DNA from: Nematostella vectensis
Taxonomy: Eukaryota > Cnidaria > Anthozoa > Actiniaria > Edwardsiidae
Assembly: GCF_932526225.1 (NCBI RefSeq)
Contig: NC_064042.1
Location: 124,001-188,000, forward strand
DNA: 64,000 nucleotides
Direction: 5' to 3'
Shown here: piece after piece, positions 39,401 through 51,400 of the stretch
How positions within the stretch are numbered: position 1 is the stretch's first letter
How the letters are laid out: every line of letters begins with the position of its first letter
Notes under the pieces: generated by a model
Databases searched by the model: none
Told to the model about the DNA's origin: nothing
Seen by the model: the letters and a program-made list of their open reading frames with translations, nothing else
Translations under genes and position numbers: made by a program

Positions 39401-42400
39401 TTCTCGTCCGTACATACTACAATACGGGTACTCGAAGCCTTAGCTATTTCCTCGGCTAGCGATCCCTTCCGCGGCTTTCTTTGCCTCTGCGTGTGTCCAC
39501 TAGTTTGCTCCGAATTTGCCTTGCCCTTCCTGGCACTTCCCCCCTTAGACAGCACCTGGGGTGCCTTAGAGGGGGTTAGAGAGGATAGATTATTCGGTCC
39601 TGTGTGAGTATTGTACAGGGCTGGGAATTGGACAGTCTGTTGGATATTCGGAAGAATTTTGCGCGGTGAAGATAATGGCGAAGAGTTCGTTAAAGCGTAG
39701 GATTTGTAGAATGGAGACGGGGGCGTTGATGGTAAGATCTGTTTATACCCCGATAGAATCCTCGTAATTTCAGTTGATTTATTCGGATCTGCTTTATCCG
39801 TGGAATTCATCAAATAATTATTATGAGTAGTCCTTTCATTGTTTTTCTCTTTTGCCGAATCTGATTTTAATTTACACTTATCATTGGCGTTAGTACTGGG
39901 CGGTTCCTTGATGTCATGTTCGATAACGTGATGCTGTGTGTCTTCCTCTGTATTCGCCATACCGGAAGTATCCTCCGCACAAGTCTTGATCTCCTTAGGT
40001 TTCTCTGTGATGGTACAGTAGTAACGACACCGACGAGTTGGCTCAAGCACGCTCCAGTACAGACGGCTAACCTTGAAGCCGATAGGGAAGACCCCTGCCT
40101 TGAGGTCTGAAGACTCCGTCAGTTTCCCTAGACTCTCCACCCTCAGGGATCCTGGAGGAAGAGGTACATCATAAAGAGAACATAAAAAGACTGATGAACT
40201 AAAAAAACTAATTGGATGACTCAAAAATTGACTGAGTGATTCACGTACTCACCAACTAATCTACTGACTCACCAAAAAACTAGCCCATAAATAGATGTAC
40301 TGATTTAATGACTGATTAGCTGACCTACCTAACTACCTAATTCACATAATCGACTGATGGACCTAACTACCTAATTCACATGATCGACTGATGGACCTAA
40401 CTACCTAATTCACATGATCGACTGATGGAACTAACTACCTAATTCACATGATCGACTGATGGACCTAACTACCTAATTCACATGATCGACTGATGGACCT
40501 AACTACCTAATTAACATGATCGACTGATGGACCTAACTACCTAATTCACATGATCGACTGATGGACCTAACTACCTAATTCACATGATCGACTGATGGAC
40601 CTAACTACCTAATTCACATGATCGACTGATGGGCCTAACTACCTAATTCACATGATCGACTGATGGACCTAACTACCTAATTCAATGATCGACTGATGGA
40701 CCTAATTAACTAATTCACATGATCGACTGATGGACCTAACTACCTAATTCACATAATCGACTGATGGACCTAACTACCTAATTCACATGATCGACTGATG
40801 GACCTAACTACCTAATTCACATGACCGACTGATGGACCTAACTACCTAATTCACATGATCGACTGATGGACCTAACTACCTAATTCACATGATCGACTGA
40901 TGGACCTAACTACCTAATTCACATGATCGACTGATGGACCTAACTACCTAATTCACATGATCGACTGATGGACCTAACTACCTAATTCACATGATCGACT
41001 GATGGACCTAACTACCTAATTCACATGATCGACTGATGGACCTAACTACCTAATTCACATGACCGACTGATGGACCTAACTACCTAATTCACATGATCGA
41101 CTGATGGACCTAACTACCTAATTCACATGATCGACTGATGGACCTAACTACCTAATTCACATGATCGACTGATGGACCTAACTACCTAATTCACATGATC
41201 GACTGATGGACCTAACTACCTAATTCACATGATCGACTGATGGACCTAACTACCTAATTCACATGATCGACTGATGGACCTAACTACCTAATTCACATGA
41301 TCGACTGATGGACCTAACTACCTAATTCACATGATCGACTGATGGACCTAACTACCTAATTAACATGATCCACTGATGGACCTAACTACCTAATTCACCT
41401 GATCGACTGATGGACCTAACTACCTAATTCACATGATCGACTGATGGACCTAACTACCTAATTCACAATGTAGGAGACTGACTGGTTGACTATCTAGTGA
41501 ATAAACTGGAAGACCCTGGGAGCTTAATTGTACAGTTTTGTCCCTAGGTATTTTGGCCCATTCAAAAGTTTCAGTTGCTTTAAACTAGCAAGCGTCTTTA
41601 TTAATATTGACATCTGGAGATCTTTCACTTGTACTCTAAAAAATGTTCGATGAAGAGGCTAATGTGAACATTTTTGCTCTACAGGTGGCTTATTTGAAAG
41701 AGGGGGCCCACGTAAATAATGACAGACCTTTCGACAGACCAAGATGAGCATACCTTTCATGAGTTGGATGGCGTGTGGCTCAGCTCCCTTAAGGCCGGCT
41801 CCCTTCGTGCGAACTCTGCTCATGTCTACACAGACTCGCCTTTCCACATGGAACTGTTTGTCTTTCAGCACAAGCTAAAACAACAGCAAGTTTTGACCAG
41901 TGTCAGTTGTTTTCAGACTGTAATTTCGAGATTTCCTCACATAATATGTCTTCTTATTCAAAAGAATGACAAAGGAGTGGCTACGAAAAGATTGTTTAAT
42001 GGAAATTCATATTTGCTTTCCTGTAGAAAAGAAAGATATGAGGGCACTTACATCTTCCTTTGCTCTGAATGAATGCTGCGCACAATAAACCTTCTTATCG
42101 TCTTGGTACACTGCCTCAGCATCCCTGAAAACAAAGTTCGACATGAAAGAAACCATGAGATATTTAGTATGTATAACTAACATCGCGAGACATTATCTAA
42201 CCTGTGACAAACTACAATCACGAGTGTGAGTTAGTGTGTAAAGGTCACACATACCAGTGTCCCTAGCTATTCTAAGTCCCCAAATACAGGAAAGTGTGAA
42301 TGGATAATAAGAAAGTGTGATGAGCGAGAAGACGAGGAATTCAGCCCCAATGTAGAGAGCAAGATTTTTTACCCTCACTAGGATGTCACAATGGTGGCTG

Positions 42401-45400
42401 GCAAAGGCTGAAAAAATCCTAAAAAAAGTTGGACTGGGTTTGACCTCTAGTCCTCTTGAATTAGAGATGTAACCTGTACCACTATGGCGCCGCTCTCTAA
42501 TGCCATACAAATGAATGCATCTTATGTACTCACCTCCCGCACATAAAGTGGTAGTTCATGGGACAACGATTCTCACAGCAGCCAACAGTTGCTCCTGCTT
42601 CTCCGCACAATTCACATTTCTAGAAGAGGTCAATTGTAAAGTGTGATTTCAAGGTTTGGTTTTAGCACTTAATAATTAACCCCAGGTTACCTCAAATATG
42701 TCAGCTAAGCAGGAGATTGGGTAAAACAATTCTCCGACAGCATCTAGAAGACCTGACAAGCCAGAAACTGATTTGGACGGAAAGTTTGTTTTCCTGTGTG
42801 ATTTCTGTTACAGAAGAGAAACCAATGCTGGTGTAGTTTGCACATCATGTGCTGGGAAGAAGTTTACCAACTTTTCAAGCTAGCTGGTACCGGTGCTGTC
42901 CATATCGTATACTGCAGATTGATAATGACAAAGCGTACTCACCATCATCTTCCCCCTGGTGACTGCTGCCTGGACATTCTGTAGACGGCCCTCGTCATCC
43001 TCAAATACCTCAGCCGACCACAACCCACAGTTGATGTGCACCCACTCGTCCAGGGCACTGTACAGTAGACGCCCTGCTCGGGTTGGTTCATCATCACCAA
43101 GTCGATTACATAGCTGACATTTCCTGGTATCTGTCACCTGGTCACCATTAGTGATTTCCTGGACAGGCTTTTTTGGGATAATTTTTGAGTTTCTTTTGTT
43201 TGATTTCCTAGCTACCGTTACACCAGAGCTCTTGATATTTCCCTGTTTTGGAGAGTCTTTCCCATTGATTGGCTGTTGTGATGGACTTTCATTCTTGGCC
43301 TCAGTTGGCTCTGAAGTCTGAACTTGAATTGTGCTGTTAAGCTTTTCTTCACTGCAGGGATCTTCTTTATGTTGATCAACATCCATTTCCGCTTCATTAT
43401 TTCCTGTACAAAAGACCAAGGATCACCTTTCTGTAGTTTCTCTAAAACAAGGATTTATAGCGACCACAAATAATTTTAGTGTGCATGTGTTTTTTTTGCC
43501 AATTCCACCCGAACCTCTTCTCAAACCTCTAGATATGGCTTTTAGAATAAATAATCTGCTGTTGTGGATGTGCTTTAAGAATAAATGATCTGTTTTTGTT
43601 GATGTGCTTTTAGAATAAATGATCTGCTGTTGTGGATGTGTTTCAAGAATAAATAATCTGCTGTTGTGGATGTGCTTTAAGAATAAATAATCTGCTGTTG
43701 TGGATGTGTTTCAAGAATAAATGATCTGCTGTTGTGGATGTGCTTTAAGAATAAATGATCTGCTGTTGTGGATGTGCTTTAAGAATAAATGATCTGTTGT
43801 TGTTGATGTGCTTTAAGAATAAATGATCTGCTGTTGTGGATGTGCTTTAAGAATAAATAATCTGTTGTTGTGGATGTGCTTTTAGAATAAATAATCTGTT
43901 GTTGTGGATGAGAATAAATGATCTGCTGTTGTGGATGTGCTTTAAGAATAAATGATCTGCTGTTGTGGATGTGCTTTAAGAATAAATGATCTGCTGTTGT
44001 GGATGTGCTTTTAGAATAAATGATCTGCTGTTGTGGATGTGCTTTTAGAATAAATGATCTGCTGTTGTGGATGTGCTTTTAGAATAAATGATCTGCTGTT
44101 GTGGATGTGTAAAACAGATCATCAATTATTCTGCAACCTATTATTTCTCTAATCAATGTTTTACCTACTGTACCTTTGTTGTCTGTTTTCTTATTTCCGT
44201 TTTCCTGTTTCTCCTGGTTTTGTTCTAGTTTTTGTTCTTGCTCAAAGGCTTTCTCTTGCGAATCTTGCTGTTTTTGCAACTGTTCTAATGATGGAACTGC
44301 ACTGTACAAGTGATCCCAGCCCATCATGTCAATTGGCTCACCAACCACACCATTGCTAAAGAAATCAATTCACATTAGTAATATTAAGATTATTAGAAGT
44401 AAACAATGTGTTATTTGTACCATGAACTCAGATTGTTGATACAATAACAATTATTGTAGCTTTTAGCTCTTTTTGTCCTATATCAAAAATAATTAGCTAA
44501 AGTCTTGGGGCGGTAAAGGTCATCACGGGAATTAATAGAGTAATATATGGCTTCCATCAATGTTATCAGCAGAGTCACTACTTAGTGCACCTCACCATGG
44601 TTTGAGAGTCACTGGAGCAGGCACTACATCTTGTTTTATATCCTCTTCTGGTTTTACGGTCTCAGTTGTGGTAGAGTCTTGCACACTTTTGATCTTGTGC
44701 CATGGAAACATAGCACCTACTTCCTGTCAATCATAGAAAACACTTTTACTAAAGGATTACAAAGCACTACTTCACATCTATTATTTTTTTATAACAAGAC
44801 TTCCTTAACAATCATAACCTACAGCAGCTGTTGTTTGACAACAATCTAAGATACAGGCTTGTAGAAGCTATAGATAAAGGTGGAAACTCTCTAATCAAAA
44901 GCCATCCTCTGGGACACAGGGAGCCCCTCACGGGGGTTCCCGAGGATGATCAAAAGCGAAATGATAAACACTAGGAATGCCAAGCTTACTTTAATGAAGA
45001 CTTCATACAGCACAGCTGCATTTCTGACCAGTGGTTGGTTACCCGTAATTTTGCAAACTTTATTTAGAATCAGCAACATGTCATGGCAAAAGTCACCCTG
45101 AAACAAAAAGTGGTTTAATACTCACAATTGAACCTCATTAACACAAATCTTAAAAGGAAACGATAAACAGTTCAAGATAGCAGGCATATCCAGATATTCA
45201 AGTTTGAAATATTGGGTTTCACTGTGATAGGGAGATGACAACTAAGACAGCGGATAATTGAAAATATGCAGTCATGTCTGTCTCATGCGAGGGAAAGTTG
45301 TATTCTACTTGTATATAGGCATCTATATCCGGTTCTTCCCGCTACCTTCATCTACACCCTGTTACATCCTCACAGCATAATACATCTGATCAGGTGGTAG

Positions 45401-48400
45401 TTGAAGCATGGCACTTACCACAACACGATATGCATTCTCCTTTACTTTAGCTCGTACAGCATCCAGATCTTTGGGTGTTCCATTTTCAAATTCAACCTGG
45501 AAAAAAAGCAGGAAAAGACAGAGCTATAGTGATATAGCTATATAATTATACTCTATAACATACTATATAACTCCCCAAATCAATATAGATTCAAAGCATA
45601 TGTGCACTGATTCAGGAGACAAATAACTTTTGGTAATGGGGGAGGGATATTGGTCTCTTATTTGGGGTTATTCCAAAATGTTTTGTTTTCAGCCCAGAAT
45701 TGAATAGTAAACAAAACCAACAGATGCAAAAAAAAAAAGTGAATCCCTAAAAACAGGCACATACCCAGGATTTGTTGAGGGGGGGGGGGGGGGAGGGGGG
45801 CAAAACGTGGTAAAAAGAACAGCCTTGACAAAAAAACAAGACATCTCTTAGATCATTTGTTACCTGGCTGAAGTATCCAATGAGTGGCTGGTATCCTCTA
45901 GAACTTTCAACCTCATCAATAACCTAAATAACAAATCACTTTAAAAACACCTTAGAAACATTGGAGACAACCACTGCATCAAAAGAAGGAAGACATCAAT
46001 TGCCATTCTCTAGTCAGGCACCCATTAGTTATTGTATTTAATCATTATTGGAAGATAAATTATGTGAAAAAAATCTTAAAATAATAAAACTAGTCAGGAT
46101 AGGTATTCATTACCCACACCATTCTAGCCATAACTGTCACTGCAGAATTTACTTAAATAAAGCCTGCCTATATTGCCTGCTCACCCCTTTGCCATACCCT
46201 TTGATAGCCTGCCTGCTCACCCCTTTGCCTTACCCTTTGATAGCCTGCCTGCTCACCCCTTTGCCATACCCTTTGATAGCCTGCCTGCTCATCCCTTTGC
46301 TTTACCCTTTGATAGCCTGCCTGCTCACCCATTTTCCTTACCCTTTGATAGCCTGCCTGCTCACCCCTTTGCCTTACCCTTTGATAGCCTGCCTGCTCAC
46401 CCCTTTGCCTTACCCTTTGATAGCCTATCTGCGCACCCCTTTGCCTTACCCTTTGATAGCATGCCTGCTCTCCCCTTTGCCTTACCCTTTGATAGCCTGC
46501 CTGCATTTCCTCCTGCATCTCTTGCAGCCATTTTGGGTTTTCTTCCTGGCAACAGAGCTTGCAGACAAATGGAATAGAGTCTGGCAGATCAGAGAGACAC
46601 TCATATTCATCTGGGTTGATGTTTTGGCATGATGCATGCACCCAGTGTTGACAGTCGTTGCAGTGCATCATCTTCGAGTCAAAGTCATTATCTGAGTAGC
46701 ACTTCTCACATATTGGGCAGTAGTTGCCGTTATCCCATGCTGTGCCACAGTCATAGCAGTGGGTGAACTCATGCATCCAAACGGCTTCTGGATCCTTTGA
46801 CAATACAAGCTGTATCAGAGTTGATCAAAAGGAAAGGGGCCTACAGGATCTAGTATCTAGCCAATTTAACACAAGGGAAAACTCAAGAAATCCTAACCCA
46901 AACTTATACTTCTAAAGAAATATCCTTTAAACCATTTTACACTATTTCTTTATAATCTATTCAATTAATAGAATTTTATACAACAAAGCCAGTAAAATGT
47001 ACTTTTATATACATGTTTTTTTTCATATTATAATCTAGGATATGTGTTAAAAGAGGGCCACAAGTTTATTTGCCTAGCATGTATGAATAGTCTTTATAAG
47101 GACTAGTCAGAATAATGGGAATTATAATTTAATTATTGAATAATTTGATGCTCCTCCTACTAACCTCTCCAGCACTTTTGCTTCCACAGAGTTTGCACTG
47201 TGCACAACGACCACAAATCTACAAAGAGACAGCAGTTACTAAATTGATCTAGCTAAAAAAAAGTCTAAAAGTTTTCAGTGAACACAATGCCTACAGATCT
47301 AAAAAAAGATACAGTTTCAAACAATGTAGGAAAGGATAAGAAAACGATCATTATTATACAACAAAATGACCTTCACACTAAGCAAAGCCAGAGAGGTGAC
47401 GTGTTATCATACCCAAGTATCCTCTGAACCCTCTGGTACGACAGGGTAACTAGGGCCTAGGCAGTCCACATGGTAACCTCGCTGACATTTGTCACACATC
47501 AGCAGCTAGGAAAAACGGAAAATGAGGCAAAAGTGTAAAATGTAAGGCATATTTGGATAGGGAAGATGATAAATTTGGAGATTCACAAGGAAGAAGAAAA
47601 CAACTGACAGGTATGCAGATAGATACAAGAGATACACAGCAGATAATTGACACAGCAGATAATTGACAGATAATTGGCAGGCAGGCAGGCAGGCAGGCAG
47701 ACAAAGGACAAAAGAAACATTGTTATACAGAGGTCAGACAAAAAGACAGATGGTTGGACAGACAGATGCTCAAAGCCCCATTGGCAACCAAAGCGATTGT
47801 TGTTGTTTTGAAATAGGGCCATTGTCTTGCGAGCGATTTGATTGGGGTGTGTGTTTTATCTTGTTTTCGTTGGTGAGGAGAGCCACAGTATTTAGTAAGA
47901 CAAGAACATAACGTAACGAAGAATCGACCAAGCAATGCATGCTTTGGGAAAGATACTAGTTTATTCCATGCGATTACTCAAACTCGAAACTATTCTTTGT
48001 TTTATCACTGATAAGTACTATAACCTGTAATTAAAACTTTAGGTTAATAACCATTAGGCTAGAAGTCGAGGAGAATATACGCCGAACACATAGGAAGTAT
48101 GAGTTCGGAATATATTCTCCTCAACTCTTGGCAAAACTTTTACATATTTATTGTTTGTTCCTCTTGCATTTTCAGGGTTGCATCAAGGCTCACCTTTGAA
48201 TCGAAACTGCTATTTTCATTCCCTTTGTATGTGAATGAGTGGCTCAGAGTCTGAAAAACTTTGACTTTCGCTTTCATATGACATCACATAAATACCAGCA
48301 TATCGATAAATCTTAGAATTATTTGCCAGGTATTCTTGAAAAATCATAAAGTAACAACTATTTAAAACTTTGAGACGTATTTTGACGATTTTAACAACGA

Positions 48401-51400
48401 CAGAAGAGGTTTCTTAAAAGTTTGAACTAGTTTGTAGTCTTTCTATTTGAGGGCAGTGCTAAAATAGAGCCTCGATCTGATGTAGGCTTGGTTGCTTATG
48501 GGCCTTTAAAAGAGATAGACATATATCAATTTATCACCTTGTCTTGTTGGCCACATACGACACACGTACTACAGCTGTCACAGCACCAGGAATCCTCATC
48601 AATCGGCTCTTCATCCAGACAGAAGCCATGGAAAGGCTCAGAACACACTTTGCAGAAAAACATCTAGTGAATGACAGAAATTGTAATCAATCATAATTAA
48701 GGACGTCTGGGTAAAGAAAATGTAAGAGAAAACTTAAGACAAACCCGATTGGTAAGGGGGCAATTATTTCAAAGTCCCAAACTGTATACATAGAAGTAAA
48801 TAAAGAATGAAAAATAAGCAAAATCATCAACAGTAAAAAAAATGTATATTAAATGTGCGAGAGTGGTGAAAAAATGGAATACTTGGCTTTCTCAAAATGA
48901 ATCCAATTAGCTCACCTTGTCTTTTCCAGCACTGCCACACAAGTAGCACAAATCATGCAGCAACTCTGGGGCCCCTGTGGTAAAACACACAGCAAACCCA
49001 CCCTTCCAGATGGTATCCTCAGAAGCATTGTCCTACATGAGACAAAAAGGGGTAAATGATGAGAAACGGATGAGAGGTCAAAGATTATTAATAAACACAG
49101 ACAGGATAAGAAAAGTTAAGCTAGCAAACTTCTTCCAATTTGTTGCGAAGCACAATGTCCATTCTATGGGGTTCTACGCTTATTTCATGCAGACGTAAAA
49201 ATTAACATGAAGTCATGCCCGTACCCAGGGGGGGTGCAGGGGGTGCGAACGCACCCCCTCACAATGGCCGAGGGTCCACTTTTGGTTCTCAGTAGACGTG
49301 CTATTTGTAGACAAAACTATAAAGAATAAGCTAGACCCCTCTGGTATGTAGCCAAAGTCCGACAATAAACTTCCCGTGGTCAGGGGGTGGTCAGAATTTT
49401 ATCAGAGAACTCCCCCCCCTCACACCTGGCAAAATAAGGTCAACTTTTGTCAGATTTTGCACCCCCCCCCCCCCCAAGGAAAATCCTGAGTACGGGCCTG
49501 AAAGTTGATCCTGGATCCCTAACATTTCAAAGGTCACTAAGTATTTCCAAAACATTTGTTTTCTTCAATAAAATGCAGTCTCTTGGATAAACCTGAGAAT
49601 GACCAGTTACAAGAAATTCAACTGTATGAGGAAAGACAGCAAAACCGAAATTTTACTAAGTATCTTTTTCGTAATTGTACTTTTCGAAAGTACAGTTAGG
49701 GGAAAATATCAATTTGTTTGACTAAATGGTGGATCAATGCCCTCAACCACAAGTCAAGAGCATGATAACTTACGCTCCACGACAGCTGGACCAGGTGCTT
49801 ATTGCTGACTGGTATGGGTCGGGTTCTGATAAGTGGAAGAGACTTAGGTGGCTTGGATTCCATCTCGTCCTCTTTCTCATCAACTTTGTGTTTTTCTTTC
49901 GATTTTCCTTTCTTTTTCAACTGCAGAGTCTTCTTTGCAGGTTTCTTGTCAGACTTCTTTTTCACCTTTTCTTTGCCTGCTTTTGGACCCCTGATTACTT
50001 TAGATAGTTTTGGGGTTTTGGAGGCTTTGGAAGATTTTGCTTTTGATTTTACTTTTTTACCTGAGAAATTAATCAAGAGAAACATGGTAAGCTTTGCAAC
50101 CTATGTTTTGCACTTTCTTTTTTCCTTGCAAATAAATGTTTATTTGACCTCATACGTGTAGTCAACCTTGGAAAACATAGGCTTATGCGGGCCTTATCAG
50201 ATAGCACTTTTGGGCAAGATTGCTTTCAAATTTTGTCTATTTTTCATGCACGTTACACAGAAATATATCTACCGGATAATTCATAGCACAGCATGTATAT
50301 CGAAAGTAGCTCCTCTCAGAATGTTCACTTTTCTAATTTGGTCGGTTGATTGAGCATGGGAACACCCTAACCTGATTGGCTGGAACTTTTTTTTATTAAA
50401 TTTTTAGGGTGTTCAAGCCGAATCTGATTGGTCAAAGTTGTTCAGCATGGCCCGCTTTCTGTGTCCTCACTGTAGCAATCAATAAAATCTTGTTTGGTAC
50501 AATTTGTGACCAAATTTTGAAACATGCAGCACATGTTCCAAAGTTTAGCCTGCATTCAACTGTTTTTGCCAAGAGTCTATGTAAAATCTGTACTGAGCAA
50601 CTCACCAGGGGCCTGGGGGTTTATGCATTTCCTTGCGCTAAAAGAGATGTAAGATTTGACATTAGGAATTAACATATTTTACAACCAACAACTGCTACAA
50701 GCGAACTTTCAAACATTCTACACAATACTTAGAAGCACGCCTGCTACAAGTGAGCCTTCCCGGCATCTTGTACAACACATATGAGCACACCTGCTACAAG
50801 TGAGCCTTCCCAGCATCTTGTACAACACATACGAGCATGCCTGCTAATACATATGAGCACGCCTGCTATAAGTGAGCCTTCCCAGCATCTTGTACAATAC
50901 ATACGAGCACGCCTGCTAATACATACGAGCACGCCTGCTATAAGTGAGCCTTTCCAGCATCTTGTACAATACATACGAGCACGCCTGCTACAAGTGAGCC
51001 TTCCCAGCATCTTGTACAATACATATGTTGTGGTTTGAAATGCTTCTTGGTTTGAAATTGTTAAAACTGGTTTGAAAAGGGGATATTTGCATAATCTTTT
51101 ATCTAGTTCTTTTAGTTACACCTCCCAACCCCCAAAAAATCCAAGCCCCTGTTTTATTAATGACTCCCCAAAAATAAAATCCCTTTTAGAATGCTAGGTA
51201 TCCAAAAATGAGCTAGTTTGAAAAATTCAAACCAGTTTGAAAAAATTCAAACCATGCCACATTTCAAACCACAACACATACGAGCATGCCTGCTAATACA
51301 TACGAGCACACCTGCTATAAGTGAGCCTTTCCAGCATCTTGTACAACACATACGAGCACGCCTGCTATAAGTGAGCCTTTCCAGCATCTTGTACAATACA

